64,000 bases of DNA from Thiomicrorhabdus heinhorstiae. GTDB lineage: Bacteria > Pseudomonadota > Gammaproteobacteria > Thiomicrospirales > Thiomicrospiraceae. Position 1 is the first letter of the stretch. Every line of letters begins with the position of its first letter. Under the pieces are notes generated by a model that saw nothing but the letters and a program-made list of their open reading frames with translations, did not search any database and was not told where the DNA came from. The stretch spans positions 62,001 through 126,000 of the forward strand of contig NZ_JACBGI020000003.1 of NCBI RefSeq assembly GCF_013391765.2. Direction: 5' to 3'. Made by a program: the position numbers and the translations under genes. Positions 1-8,419 of this stretch are shown one piece after another.

Positions 1-228
1 GATCGCCAATTCAATACCGATCCACTCCCTGGCGTGCAGGGTTCCGGTATAAAAAAGCGCCGGTTTCACATCCGCATGTTCAACATCATGACTGATGGTC
101 ACAGCAATAATGTCACGCTCTTCCCAAGTTTTACCGATATTTTCAACTTTAAACACCTTAGGCAACCGCTTCTGGGCTTCCATGAAAAAGTCGACACACT
201 CTTGATACGAACTATATTGCTGTCTCAT
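1..228 (-). CDS. M14 zinc carboxypeptidase, N-terminal part (runs off left edge)
   Basis: Only the first 76 codons are inside the window; the reading frame is still open at base 1. The start ATG (bases 226-228) has an AAAGGGA ribosome-binding site just upstream. The visible part ends with the sequence LFYTGTLHAREWIGIELAI, in which HxxE within HAREW is the first half of the zinc site typical of M14 carboxypeptidases. No signal peptide is seen, so a cytoplasmic enzyme is likely. It is the fourth gene of a minus-strand operon after an M20 peptidase and two ATP-grasp ligases, 115 bases downstream of the last one. That gap carries a small GCATGTC/GACATGC inverted repeat at 261-278. The substrate is unknown; the rest of the active site lies outside the window. 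Confidence 0.8.
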   Translation of the reverse strand, partial: MRQQYSSYQECVDFFMEAQKRLPKVFKVENIGKTWEERDIIAVTISHDVEHADVKPALFYTGTLHAREWIGIELAI

Positions 229-343
229 TCAATCCCTTTCTATTTCTGGCAATTTCTGGCGCATGTCATTCGACATGCCGGTTTTCTGTTAATTTTCGTT
301 TTTATAGTACGCGAGTCGTCAATCTACGCCTTGGCACGCAGAT

Positions 344-1666
344 CTAACGGAAAAAGCGTTTCCACTGTTTTTTCTGCGCTTCACTGATCACACCGCTGTT
401 TTCAAGCGCATCAAAATAATCGACTTCATCGTTGTCGATCAATTCCTTGATTTTGACGGCAATCGCTTCATCCATACCGTAAAGCGTCATCAACTGAGTC
501 AAGGTAACGTTTTTGAAATCAAAGGTTTCCACCGCTTCGTCAATTTCGCTCGGAGTGTCCTGCTGATCTTTAACCACTCCCGGCAGTTCATCTTCACTGG
601 CCGGCGGCGCGATCGGTTCCGGAACATCGTCCGGATGCGATGCTTCGGTCAATTCCATATCAAACGTTTCTTTTTCTTTCAACCAATAAGCTCCGTCAAC
701 CGAAGGGGTATAGTTGGAGAAGTAGATATGACGCAGTGTACGCAGGAAGCTCGAATCCATCTTGCCCAACTCTTCCCAGGAGAAAAGCGGCACATGCGGC
801 ATACGGAAATAGCCGTCGCTCAAATCCCACATAATGTACTGGCCGATCCAGTCGCGAATATAAGGGAAAGCGGCAAACGCCGTTGCGCACTCCAGGATAT
901 AAGGCTCGTTGGTCTTGGCATCGATGGCAATATCGCAAGCCCAGTATTCCGCTTTGGCCGCCTTCGATGCTTTAACTGCCAGCTCCAACGCACTCATAGG
1001 CACATTACCATAATCCATCGAGCCGCCTTGTGAAGTATTAGTGATCCATTCTCCCTGCCCCGAATAGCGCCAGAAAGCACAAACCGGTTTATGGCCGATC
1101 AACATCACTCGGATATCGCCCGAATCCTTGAGATCAATCGCATCCTGAATATACATCGGCGTGTATTTCTTCTTGGCAAAAAGCGTTTTCGCTTCCTGAT
1201 AAGAGTCCACCTTATGCACGTAGTAACCACCATAGTTGGACGGTCCGTAAGAACGTTTGACGATTTTCGGGTACTTGGCGGTTTGCAGGAAAGCATCACC
1301 CTCATCCTTGTCGTAAAAAATATGCGTACGCGGCGCACTCAGCGCATATTTACGGCAAAACAACGTCACGTTTTCTTTTGACTTATTCGCAAACTGAGTT
1401 TCAATCGAAGGAATAAAACGAACCTGTGGCAAAGCGGCCGCGATCTCTTTGAAAGTCTCGTACGCCGTGGCCGGAATATTACCGATCAGCACATCAATCT
1501 TTTTGCGCTTAACTTCGGCAATAAAACGCTCTTTGTCATTGCCCCAGTGATACACCACCGTCTCGATCTTGTCCGGCCAACCCTTAAAATTGCTTTTGTC
1601 GAAAAAACGTAAGACATAATCCAGATAGAGGAACCCTAATTTCGGTAGATTTTGCTGTTGATTCAT
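344..1666 (-). CDS. ATP-grasp ligase with C-terminal helix-hairpin-helix-like tail
   Basis: 440 residues. The middle (about residues 95-290) resembles an ATP-grasp fold of the RimK type: a conserved IVKRSYGPSNYGG lysine/glycine loop, then a late ACDIAID...PYILECATAF stretch with the acidic metal ligands. Such enzymes join a carboxylate to an amine through an acyl phosphate, often making peptide or amide bonds. Residues about 345-385 are an acidic, proline-rich linker. The last 55 residues (LTQLMTLYGMDEAIAVKIKEL...) look like a helix-hairpin-helix or similar small helical domain, which is unusual for this family. The ATG overlaps the stop of the preceding ATP-grasp gene by 4 bases (ATGA), with AAGGAAAG as ribosome-binding site, so the two are translationally coupled. 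Exact substrate unknown. Confidence 0.75.
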   Translation of the reverse strand: MNQQQNLPKLGFLYLDYVLRFFDKSNFKGWPDKIETVVYHWGNDKERFIAEVKRKKIDVLIGNIPATAYETFKEIAAALPQVRFIPSIETQFANKSKENVTLFCRKYALSAPRTHIFYDKDEGDAFLQTAKYPKIVKRSYGPSNYGGYYVHKVDSYQEAKTLFAKKKYTPMYIQDAIDLKDSGDIRVMLIGHKPVCAFWRYSGQGEWITNTSQGGSMDYGNVPMSALELAVKASKAAKAEYWACDIAIDAKTNEPYILECATAFAAFPYIRDWIGQYIMWDLSDGYFRMPHVPLFSWEELGKMDSSFLRTLRHIYFSNYTPSVDGAYWLKEKETFDMELTEASHPDDVPEPIAPPASEDELPGVVKDQQDTPSEIDEAVETFDFKNVTLTQLMTLYGMDEAIAVKIKELIDNDEVDYFDALENSGVISEAQKKQWKRFFR

Positions 1667-2574
1667 GCTGTCTTTCCTTGTGATTTTCTATCGATCATAT
1701 CCACAATCAGGTCGATCTTCTTGTCGTTAAAATTCAGACCCATTTCTTCCTGATCCGGCGTAGCAAAAGCAGGAATTCCGTTAATTTCAAGCACGGTATA
1801 GGTTTCTTTATCCAGATCGTACAGGATATCCACACCGGCGATATCCATTCCCATAGCCTTAGAAGCCTGAATTGCAAGATTGACCACCTCATCATTCGGC
1901 TCGCGCAAGATCACCTTTCCACCTGCGGTTACATTTGTACGCCAATCGCGTCCGCTGGCCTTGCGTCCGTAACAACCGACAAACTGCCCGTCGACAATGT
2001 CGATTCGGTAATCGGAAAAATCGTAGTTAATGAACTTTTCGACATAGATATTACGCAAATGCATCTGGTGAACAAACGGCAACAGCATGTCAAAGTTTTC
2101 ACGGTTATTCAGCAGAGCCATTCCCGCCCCACCCCAACCGTCAACCGGCTTGAATACCATCTTGCCCCAGCGCTCGATACGGTCGTAAATATGCTCTAAA
2201 TCGCTTTCTCTGTGACAGATAAAAAACTCTGTGGTCGGGATGCCTTTACTGTGCAATCGCATATTGGTGCGCAACTTATCCTCGGAGAGTTTGAAAGCAT
2301 CGAAGCTGTTTACGGTCGTCACGAAATCATTGAGGATCTCATACATGTAAACCTGACCGCCCGTCTGTTCCCCCGCGTTATAGGAGAAGAACAAATCAAG
2401 CTCCAGCATATTGGTGCCTTTGCACATCATGGCGCCGTTGTGCACTTCTGCAAAACGCAGATCCAATCCGGTCACACACTCGATTCCACGCTCTTTAAAT
2501 TTGGCAATCATCTTTTGTTCAATGACATCGCCGCCACCGTTCTGATACATCCAGATACCGACTTTTCTGTTCAT
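1663..2574 (-). CDS. RimK-type ATP-grasp ligase
   Basis: 303 residues, close to the usual RimK/LysX length of about 280-300. Features seen: an N-terminal alpha/beta start (VGIWMYQNGGG), the ATP-binding lysine and glycine loop in VFKPVDGWGGAGM (about residue 142-154), and the C-terminal VDILYDL...TVLEINGIPAF stretch carrying the Asp and Glu/Asn that bind Mg-ATP. Family knowledge: such enzymes add an amino acid to a carboxylate on a protein, peptide or small carrier. It lies 29 bases after the M20 peptidase and overlaps the second ATP-grasp gene by 4 bases. Two ligases with two different metallopeptidases suggest a pathway that both builds and cleaves an amide bond; this is inference. Confidence 0.8.
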   Translation of the reverse strand: MNRKVGIWMYQNGGGDVIEQKMIAKFKERGIECVTGLDLRFAEVHNGAMMCKGTNMLELDLFFSYNAGEQTGGQVYMYEILNDFVTTVNSFDAFKLSEDKLRTNMRLHSKGIPTTEFFICHRESDLEHIYDRIERWGKMVFKPVDGWGGAGMALLNNRENFDMLLPFVHQMHLRNIYVEKFINYDFSDYRIDIVDGQFVGCYGRKASGRDWRTNVTAGGKVILREPNDEVVNLAIQASKAMGMDIAGVDILYDLDKETYTVLEINGIPAFATPDQEEMGLNFNDKKIDLIVDMIDRKSQGKTA

Positions 2575-2603
2575 GTTTTATGTTTCCTTAAAAAACTGAA
2601 TTC

Positions 2604-3707
2604 TTACTGAAAATCGCCGTGTCGAATAAAATGCTCGAATAAATTCGTACTCAAAGCGATTCTCTCTACAAAACTTGTTTTACTTGCCCGTTCATTGACC
2701 GTATGGTCTCCGTCACCGAACGGCCCTAAACCATCCAGAGTCAAGACTCCGGCACTACTCAAAATATTCGCGTCACTAACACCGCCACGCTCCTCGTAAG
2801 ACAGACGTGTTCCGGTGATTTCTTCAATCGCTTCAATCCACTGCATGGTCGCTTGGGAAGACTGCATGACATCTCGTTGAATCCCTCCGCCCAAAGTTGC
2901 CGTTGTGCCCTTAACATAGGAGGTCTGTACTATTTGCTCTATCGCCGTTAGAACCCGATCGCGTTCCTGTTCGCTTGTGTAGCGCAATTCAAATAACAGG
3001 TGTGCATGTGGAGAAATGGTGTTGGCCCCGATACCGCCTTCCATCTTGCCGACATTCACTGTCGTTCCCTTTGCCAGATCGGTGAGCAGCACCAGAGCCT
3101 GAAGCTTGTATGCCGCTTCGAGATTGGCATCGACGCCGTCGGCGTAATGGTTGCCGGCATGTCTGGCAACTCCGTTGATATCGATTGTGAAGGTTCCGAC
3201 GCCTTTACGGGCAGTGACTACTTCGCCTTTAACACCTGCCGCTTCATATACCAGACAGTAATCGTAATCTTTGGCCAATTCGGCACTGAGATGTTTGGAA
3301 TCATCGCTGCCGGTCTCCTCGTCACTGACCAGCAAGACATCGATATTGCCGATTTCGATTCCTTTCTCGTGCAGGCTTCGCAGGGCTTGCAGAAAAACCA
3401 TATTGCCGCCTTTCATATCGCAAACGCCCGGGCCGTAGACCCACTGTTCGTCTTGATAGAAAGTTTCAAATTTCTGCGGAGGAAAAACCGTATCGAGATG
3501 ACCTAACAGGAGAAGTTTCTTACCGCTTTTATTTTGGGAGCGGTAATAACGGTGATCGCCGATTTGCTCGCGGGGAAAGCGTGTGACAGTAAATCCCAGC
3601 GGCTGTAACCATTCGTCAAACAGGCTTCCGACTTGATCGACGCCGACCTTATTTTTGGTGTAGGAATTAATAAGAATGATCTTTTCCAGATCCTGTAGGT
3701 AGCCCAT
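2604..3707 (-). CDS. M20 family metallopeptidase (carboxypeptidase G2 / ArgE-like)
   Basis: 367 residues from the chosen ATG at 3707, which has GGAAAGAGG a few bases upstream; an 18-codon longer frame exists but lacks a ribosome-binding site. The M20 two-zinc site is complete: GHLDTVF (His70, Asp72), GVCDMKGG (Asp97), SDEETGS (catalytic Glu130, zinc Glu131), and a late GDGDHTVNE histidine near residue 335. The family removes a terminal amino acid or acyl group from an amide. There is no signal peptide. It is the first gene of an operon with two ATP-grasp ligases and an M14 carboxypeptidase, so it may deprotect a carrier-bound or peptide product, as LysK does in the LysX pathway. That parallel is inference; the gene set does not match the known lysine pathway. 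Confidence 0.85.
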   Translation of the reverse strand: MGYLQDLEKIILINSYTKNKVGVDQVGSLFDEWLQPLGFTVTRFPREQIGDHRYYRSQNKSGKKLLLLGHLDTVFPPQKFETFYQDEQWVYGPGVCDMKGGNMVFLQALRSLHEKGIEIGNIDVLLVSDEETGSDDSKHLSAELAKDYDYCLVYEAAGVKGEVVTARKGVGTFTIDINGVARHAGNHYADGVDANLEAAYKLQALVLLTDLAKGTTVNVGKMEGGIGANTISPHAHLLFELRYTSEQERDRVLTAIEQIVQTSYVKGTTATLGGGIQRDVMQSSQATMQWIEAIEEITGTRLSYEERGGVSDANILSSAGVLTLDGLGPFGDGDHTVNERASKTSFVERIALSTNLFEHFIRHGDFQ

Positions 3708-4072
3708 GCGAAGCCTCTTTCCAAAGAGCAAAAAATTGCCGAACGAGTGAATAAAATCCATTCGGCAATCCTAATGAGTGCATGGAAAAAAAGATGTGAC
3801 ACTTTTTTAAATTTATCGCTGCAGAGTGATGACAATATTTCAAAAAGGTAAGAAAGCAGAACCCATAGCAGAAAGAAGCCTAGCGGTTTATCGAAATGTC
3901 GTAATAAAAGGTACTAAAAACAGCACTCATGCTGGATGAGGAATGGAAAGAAAAAACGATTTGATTTGCAGAAGTGAAGAAAGAAGAGAAAAGCGCAAAA
4001 AGATCAAAAGATAAACTAGTACGAAAATCGCAGACCGGGAGAAAGCTCCCGATCATGCATGAACGCCTTGTA
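3708..4072. other. AT-rich intergenic gap between the M20 operon and gloA
   Basis: 365 bases without a convincing gene. Reading frames through it are short, and their translations look like low-complexity Lys/Ser/Phe strings. It must hold the promoter for the minus-strand peptidase/ligase operon and the 3' end of the gloA transcript. The one clear structure is the hairpin at 4036-4051. No repeat or RNA gene is recognised. Confidence 0.5.
4036..4051 (-). terminator. hairpin 3' of gloA
   Basis: CGGGAG and CTCCCG form a 6-bp stem with a 4-base loop, 22 bases past the gloA stop on the minus strand. The T-run that follows on that strand is weak and interrupted, so it may be a modest terminator or simply a 3' end stabiliser. 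Confidence 0.4.
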
Positions 4073-4468
4073 TTACTTGCGGACGTGATCTTCACCGATG
4101 AATTCGATTTGATAACCATCCGGATCTTCAACGAAGGCAATAATCGTGCTTCCTGCATTCATCGGGCCGGCTTCGCGCAAAATCTTGCCGCCCATTTTTT
4201 TGACGTCGTCGGCCGCTTTATAGACATCCGGTACTTCAATGGCGATATGACCGTAAGCATTGCCCAGATCATATTTTTCTACCCCCCAGTTGTAAGTCAA
4301 TTCCAGAACGGTGTTTTCGTCTTCATTGCCATAGCCGAGAAACGCCAATGTAAACTCACCCTGCGGATAATCTTTTTGGCGTAACAGTTTCATACCCAAC
4401 ACTTCGGTATAAAATTGAATCGATTTCTCCAAATTGCCAACACGCAACATAGTATGTAACAGTCTCAT
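4073..4468 (-). CDS. gloA: Lactoylglutathione lyase (glyoxalase I)
   Basis: 131 residues, the normal bacterial length. Glyoxalase I isomerises the methylglyoxal-glutathione hemithioacetal to S-lactoylglutathione in the cytoplasm. The four metal ligands are in place: His5 in LLHTMLRV, Glu in LELTYNWG, His in YGHIAIEV and Glu in YQIEFIGE. The GNAYGHIA and DPDGYQIE motifs match the nickel-type enzymes of E. coli kind. It is last in a minus-strand run aroC, MFS transporter, gloA, 30 bases after the transporter stop, with a GGGAGG ribosome-binding site upstream. A single VOC domain pair is expected per dimer; nothing is unusual. Confidence 0.95.
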   Translation of the reverse strand: MRLLHTMLRVGNLEKSIQFYTEVLGMKLLRQKDYPQGEFTLAFLGYGNEDENTVLELTYNWGVEKYDLGNAYGHIAIEVPDVYKAADDVKKMGGKILREAGPMNAGSTIIAFVEDPDGYQIEFIGEDHVRK

Positions 4469-4498
4469 AATGCCTCCCGATAATCGTCTTTAAAGAAT

Positions 4499-5644
4499 CT
4501 ATTTTATCCAACGCCATGCAATCGCCAAAGCGACAGCAGCAATCATAACACTTAATCCGTAACTCAGGGTCGCTCCGCCCAATGCCCAGGTGTAACCGGC
4601 GGTCAACATTCCCAAAGCTCCACCCAGTCCATGACTGGAAGCGGCAAAAATCGCCTGACCGCGCCCGTGCTGCGAGCCGGTGAAATAAGTGTCGGTCAAA
4701 TGAATTGCCGCAGCGTGGAACAAACCGAAGCTGGCGGCATGCAGGGTTTGCGCCAGCAGCATCAAAAATAAACTATCGGCAAAATAGCCGGTCAGAATCC
4801 AACGCAACACCGTCAAAGCGATACTGATCAAAATCAAAAAGCGCAACGGATAATGATGGAACAGACGCGCCATCCAGAAGAAAATGCCGATTTCCGCCAA
4901 GACGCCTAAAGCCCACAACCAGGCGATGGTAGTCTTTTCGTAACCCAGGGCATCCATCTGAATGGTATAGAAGGCGTAATAGACGCCGTGCGAAAGCTGA
5001 ACCAGAAAACTCACCAGCAACAGCGCAATCACTTCGGGACGCTTTAAAGTCTCCTTGAATCCTTTTAAACTGCCTTCTTCAATCTGAACCCGACGGTCTT
5101 TAACCAGATAAGCACTCGCCCACACCACGAACAGCATACCGAACAGACTGACGGGCAAAGTCTGTATTCCGAGATGCTCGATCTGCCAACCCAGTAATAA
5201 AACCGCGGCAATAAAACCGATCGAGCCCCACAGGCGAATTTTGCCATACAGATGGCGATCGTCGCCCAGACAGCGGAAGGTATAAGATTCGAATTGCGGT
5301 AACGAAGCGTGCCAGAAAAAGCTGTAAATCAGGATGGTAAAAAACAGTCCCCAGTAATCTTCGAATAGAAAGAAACCAAGCGCACTGACGAGCGTTAAGG
5401 CTGTCGCAATCCGAACCCAGTGAATCGAACGTCCGCTGCGATCCGCCAGCCAGCCCCATACATTCGGTGCGATGACTTTGGTAAACATTAAGACAGCCAG
5501 CAGCTGACCGATCTGAATCGGCGAAAAACTCAAGGATTGCAGATAGAGTCCAAGATACGGCACGGTGGTGCCGAGGACACTGAAATAGAAAAAATAGTGG
5601 ATCGACAGCCGGGTATAAGCGGACTGATAACTACACTCGTGCAT
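4499..5644 (-). CDS. MFS transporter, HcaT / phenylpropionate-permease-like family
   Basis: 381 residues with about twelve hydrophobic stretches. The start (IHYFFYFSVLGTTVPYLGLYLQ) and the first cytoplasmic loop motif WGWLADRSGR are typical of the MFS_1_like / HcaT group of inner-membrane permeases. The substrate cannot be told from sequence; many sulfur bacteria carry one such gene of unknown role beside aroC. It is 53 bases downstream of aroC and 30 upstream of gloA on the same strand, so co-transcription is likely. The ATG at 5644 has an AGGGAG element rather far (12 bases) upstream, so initiation may be weak. Confidence 0.8.
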   Translation of the reverse strand: MHECSYQSAYTRLSIHYFFYFSVLGTTVPYLGLYLQSLSFSPIQIGQLLAVLMFTKVIAPNVWGWLADRSGRSIHWVRIATALTLVSALGFFLFEDYWGLFFTILIYSFFWHASLPQFESYTFRCLGDDRHLYGKIRLWGSIGFIAAVLLLGWQIEHLGIQTLPVSLFGMLFVVWASAYLVKDRRVQIEEGSLKGFKETLKRPEVIALLLVSFLVQLSHGVYYAFYTIQMDALGYEKTTIAWLWALGVLAEIGIFFWMARLFHHYPLRFLILISIALTVLRWILTGYFADSLFLMLLAQTLHAASFGLFHAAAIHLTDTYFTGSQHGRGQAIFAASSHGLGGALGMLTAGYTWALGGATLSYGLSVMIAAVALAIAWRWIK

Positions 5645-5697
5645 TCCCGACTGACTCCCTATCTAAGACAAGTGCTCGGCTACGAACCGAGCGTTGC

Positions 5698-6795
5698 TTA
5701 CCCGCGACTGGCCAAATCCATTATCGGCGCGACAACATCACCATTCTGCGCACGGTTGCGCATGAAATGATCCAATAACACAATCGCCATCTGCGCTTCG
5801 GCAATCGGCGTGGCGCGAATGCCGACGCAAGGGTCATGACGGCCTTTAGTGACCATTTCAATGTCTTCACCGGAAGCGTTGATCGAACGACCCGGAGTCA
5901 TTATGCTGGAAGTCGGTTTTAACGCGATATGCGCGACGATCTCCTGGCCGGTGGAAATCCCGCCCAGAATACCGCCGGCATGGTTGGACTGAAAACCTTC
6001 AGAAGTCATTTCATCACGATGCTCGGTTCCCAACTGGCCGGCGACCGCAAAACCGTCGCCGATTTCAACGCCTTTTACCGCGTTAATGCTCATTAAAGCA
6101 TGCGCTAGATCAGCATCCAGACGGTCGAAAATCGGCTCACCAAGGCCGACCGGAACGTTTTTGGCGATCACGGTAATTTTGGCACCAACGGAATTTTTCT
6201 GCTTCAACAGATCATCCATATACTCACGAATTTCCTCACATTTCTGCTCGTCCGGGCAGAAATAGATATTGTCGTTATCAAACGGCCAGGTAACGTTTTC
6301 TACCTTGATCGGCCCCAATTGCGATAGATAACCTTTGATCTCGAGACCCAGACGCTCTTTCAAGTATTTTTTGGCAATCGCGCCGGCAGCCACCCGCATA
6401 GCCGTTTCACGCGCAGAAGAACGCCCGCCGCCGCGATAGTCGCGAAAACCGTATTTTTGAGTGTAAGTATAGTCGGCATGCGCCGGACGGAAGGTTTCGG
6501 CAACCTTCGAGTAGTCCTTAGAGCGCTGATCTTTATTGTGAATGATCATGCCGATCGGCGTACCGGTGGTTTTGCCCTCGAAGACACCGGATAGAATCTG
6601 CACCTCATCGTCCTCGCGACGGGCGGTCGAGTGCTTGGATGTACCCGGCTTGCGGCGATCCAGCTCAAGCTGAATATCGGCTTCGCACAGCTCCAATCCC
6701 GGAGGACATCCGTCCACAATGCAACCGAGCGCTAAACCGTGACTCTCGCCAAAGGTCGTGACTCGAAAATTCTGTCCTAAAGTATTACCTGACAT
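5698..6795 (-). CDS. aroC: Chorismate synthase
   Basis: 365 residues, full length. It converts EPSP to chorismate using reduced FMN, the last common step to aromatic amino acids and folate. Signature stretches are present: the N-terminal [19 protein letters not shown], the central [29 protein letters not shown], and the [20 protein letters not shown] segment near the C-terminus. GAGAAGG lies six bases before the ATG. In many gammaproteobacteria aroC sits next to prmB; here prmB is about 1.6 kb further on, with a thioesterase and a carbonic-anhydrase-like gene between them. Confidence 0.97.
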   Translation of the reverse strand: MSGNTLGQNFRVTTFGESHGLALGCIVDGCPPGLELCEADIQLELDRRKPGTSKHSTARREDDEVQILSGVFEGKTTGTPIGMIIHNKDQRSKDYSKVAETFRPAHADYTYTQKYGFRDYRGGGRSSARETAMRVAAGAIAKKYLKERLGLEIKGYLSQLGPIKVENVTWPFDNDNIYFCPDEQKCEEIREYMDDLLKQKNSVGAKITVIAKNVPVGLGEPIFDRLDADLAHALMSINAVKGVEIGDGFAVAGQLGTEHRDEMTSEGFQSNHAGGILGGISTGQEIVAHIALKPTSSIMTPGRSINASGEDIEMVTKGRHDPCVGIRATPIAEAQMAIVLLDHFMRNRAQNGDVVAPIMDLASRG

Positions 6796-6894
6796 AATGC
6801 CTTCTCAAACTTGGTTATAATCGGCGTATTCTACTAAAAAAGCAGCTTCAATGGCCAATTTCCATGGCTGCGAACCATTAAAAGGAAGCCGATC

Positions 6895-7320
6895 ATGTGC
6901 AAATTTCCGCCCCATGCGTTCATTCAACCCTACCGGGTGCAAGCGGAGGATCTCGACTTTCTCGGTCACGTCAACAACAAAGTGTATCTGCATTGGATGG
7001 AACAGGTCGCCTGGCAACACAGCCTGGCTGTCGGAATCGACCATGCACTACAGAAGAGATTAAACCGGATTATGGCTGTTTACGAGCACCACATGCATTA
7101 TCTTGGCGGCTGTTATCTGGATGATGAGCTGTTGATTGTCACCTGGCTCGGCGAACAGATCGGTTGCTGCAAACGCGAACGCTTTTATCAGATCCTGCGC
7201 GCCCGTGACAAAAAGTTACTGTTCAAGGCCCGCAGCGTCTATGTCTGTATTGAACTGGACAGCCACCGACCGCGCCCTATTCCGCAGGAATTTACTCAAC
7301 CCTATCTCGACAAGGTTTAA
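6895..7320 (+). CDS. 4HBT-family acyl-CoA thioesterase
   Basis: 141 residues. A hot-dog fold thioesterase is indicated by the motif EDLDFLGHVNNKVYLHWME (the catalytic Asp and the HVNN turn of the 4-hydroxybenzoyl-CoA / YbgC-like group). It probably hydrolyses an acyl-CoA or acyl-ACP thioester in the cytoplasm; the substrate is not predictable. The ATG has AAAAGGAAG upstream. It is divergent from aroC (99-base shared promoter region) and its last 4 bases overlap the 3' end of the convergent carbonic-anhydrase-like gene. Confidence 0.85.
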   Translation: MCKFPPHAFIQPYRVQAEDLDFLGHVNNKVYLHWMEQVAWQHSLAVGIDHALQKRLNRIMAVYEHHMHYLGGCYLDDELLIVTWLGEQIGCCKRERFYQILRARDKKLLFKARSVYVCIELDSHRPRPIPQEFTQPYLDKV

Positions 7321-8339
7321 TAGTACTCGTAAGGCAGAGATTGCGCTTCCCCTTGCAGCCAGCTGCGAATCGGCAAACGCGAATGCAACGCCTGAATCGG
7401 ACGGGCATTTTCTCCGATTAAAACCTGTAAACGCGCGATCTGCTCAACCGATGCCTGAATCGGCTGCTTAAAGACCACCCAGTTAACGCCTTCGCTGCAC
7501 GGAGGCGTCGTCATGGAACCATTATAACGGTAGTATTCGGTAATTCCCGGCAGCCATTCAAGCGGCTTGACCAACCCGGCCGGCAAGTTTTTCATCATCT
7601 GAAGGTCATTTTTTGCCGTCGCGCTTAATAGCGCATCAAGATTGGCATTGTAGACGCCGATATCCATAAAAACGGCCGCAGCCAGCAGTTCTCCGGAAGC
7701 GCTGCGATGCCAGAACTGCATCTCTGCCGGAAAAAATTGACCTTCCAGGCTATGTTCGCTCGGCGTATGCAGACTAATGGCTTGCAGCTGAAAGTTCTGC
7801 GAACCTAGACTCATTAAGGCTCCGGGTTCAAGCGAGAGTGTTAGACTTCGGGAGTCCTTGTCGAGCCTCATCGGCACTGGCGGATAGTGAACATTCAAGG
7901 ACGGCAAATTTTGACTGCCGATTGCCAGCTCGGAGTTTAAATCAATCGGAGATTGGTTTTTACCTTGCGAACAAAGACGGAAATCCTCACTGAGTTTACC
8001 CCAGTTTTGCGGGGCGGCAGAACCGCTATATGACCAGCGATCCTCAGCAGACGGAATCGGCTTTACGCTTTTAACGACTCGCGGTGTAGAAACTTTTTTC
8101 GCCTGATTCGACGGTTTTAATTGCTTGACCTCGACCGGCGGAACTTTTGATTTTGCACTATCAGCATTATCGACCGGCGGCATATCACCACCTTCATGCT
8201 GCTTCAAACGTTCTATTTCGGATTTTAAGTCAACCAGCGGTTCGTCGATATCTCCGGCGAACACCGATTGCGGCGATAATAAAACCACTGTTAAGAAAAC
8301 AAAAACAGACAAGCTTCGAAACGACATAGCAGATTCCAT
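7317..8339 (-). CDS. Alpha-carbonic-anhydrase-related protein lacking two zinc histidines
   Basis: 340 residues: a signal peptide ending near VFAGD, an N-terminal region of about 70 residues with a short charged helix and a Lys/Pro-rich linker, then an alpha-carbonic anhydrase domain (WSYSGSAAPQNWGKL..., QSPIDL, HTPSEH, GSMTTPPCSEGVNW). Active family members bind zinc with three histidines in FHFH and in the ELHLVH strand. Here the first is Ser189, only the second (His191) remains, and the third is Gln208; the proton-shuttle His is not seen either. The fold and the SEH and TTPPCSEGV motifs are kept. This therefore looks like a catalytically dead or repurposed periplasmic carbonic-anhydrase-related protein. 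The loss is read directly from the codons; the consequence is inference. Confidence 0.85.
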   Translation of the reverse strand: MESAMSFRSLSVFVFLTVVLLSPQSVFAGDIDEPLVDLKSEIERLKQHEGGDMPPVDNADSAKSKVPPVEVKQLKPSNQAKKVSTPRVVKSVKPIPSAEDRWSYSGSAAPQNWGKLSEDFRLCSQGKNQSPIDLNSELAIGSQNLPSLNVHYPPVPMRLDKDSRSLTLSLEPGALMSLGSQNFQLQAISLHTPSEHSLEGQFFPAEMQFWHRSASGELLAAAVFMDIGVYNANLDALLSATAKNDLQMMKNLPAGLVKPLEWLPGITEYYRYNGSMTTPPCSEGVNWVVFKQPIQASVEQIARLQVLIGENARPIQALHSRLPIRSWLQGEAQSLPYEYY

Positions 8340-8419
8340 ACAATCCGTAGATTTTTAATTACGAATTTACAAGCAAAACATCTGCCAATTTATTTTGCCA
8401 ACTTTCAGACACTCACGAT

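Noticed and set aside
34-387. 117-codon plus-strand frame at the left edge
   Set aside because: It is antisense to the M14 carboxypeptidase N-terminus, which has the real motif and ribosome-binding site.
3503-3835. 110-codon minus-strand frame across the M20 start
   Set aside because: It overlaps the M20 peptidase in another frame, with no motif and no ribosome-binding site.
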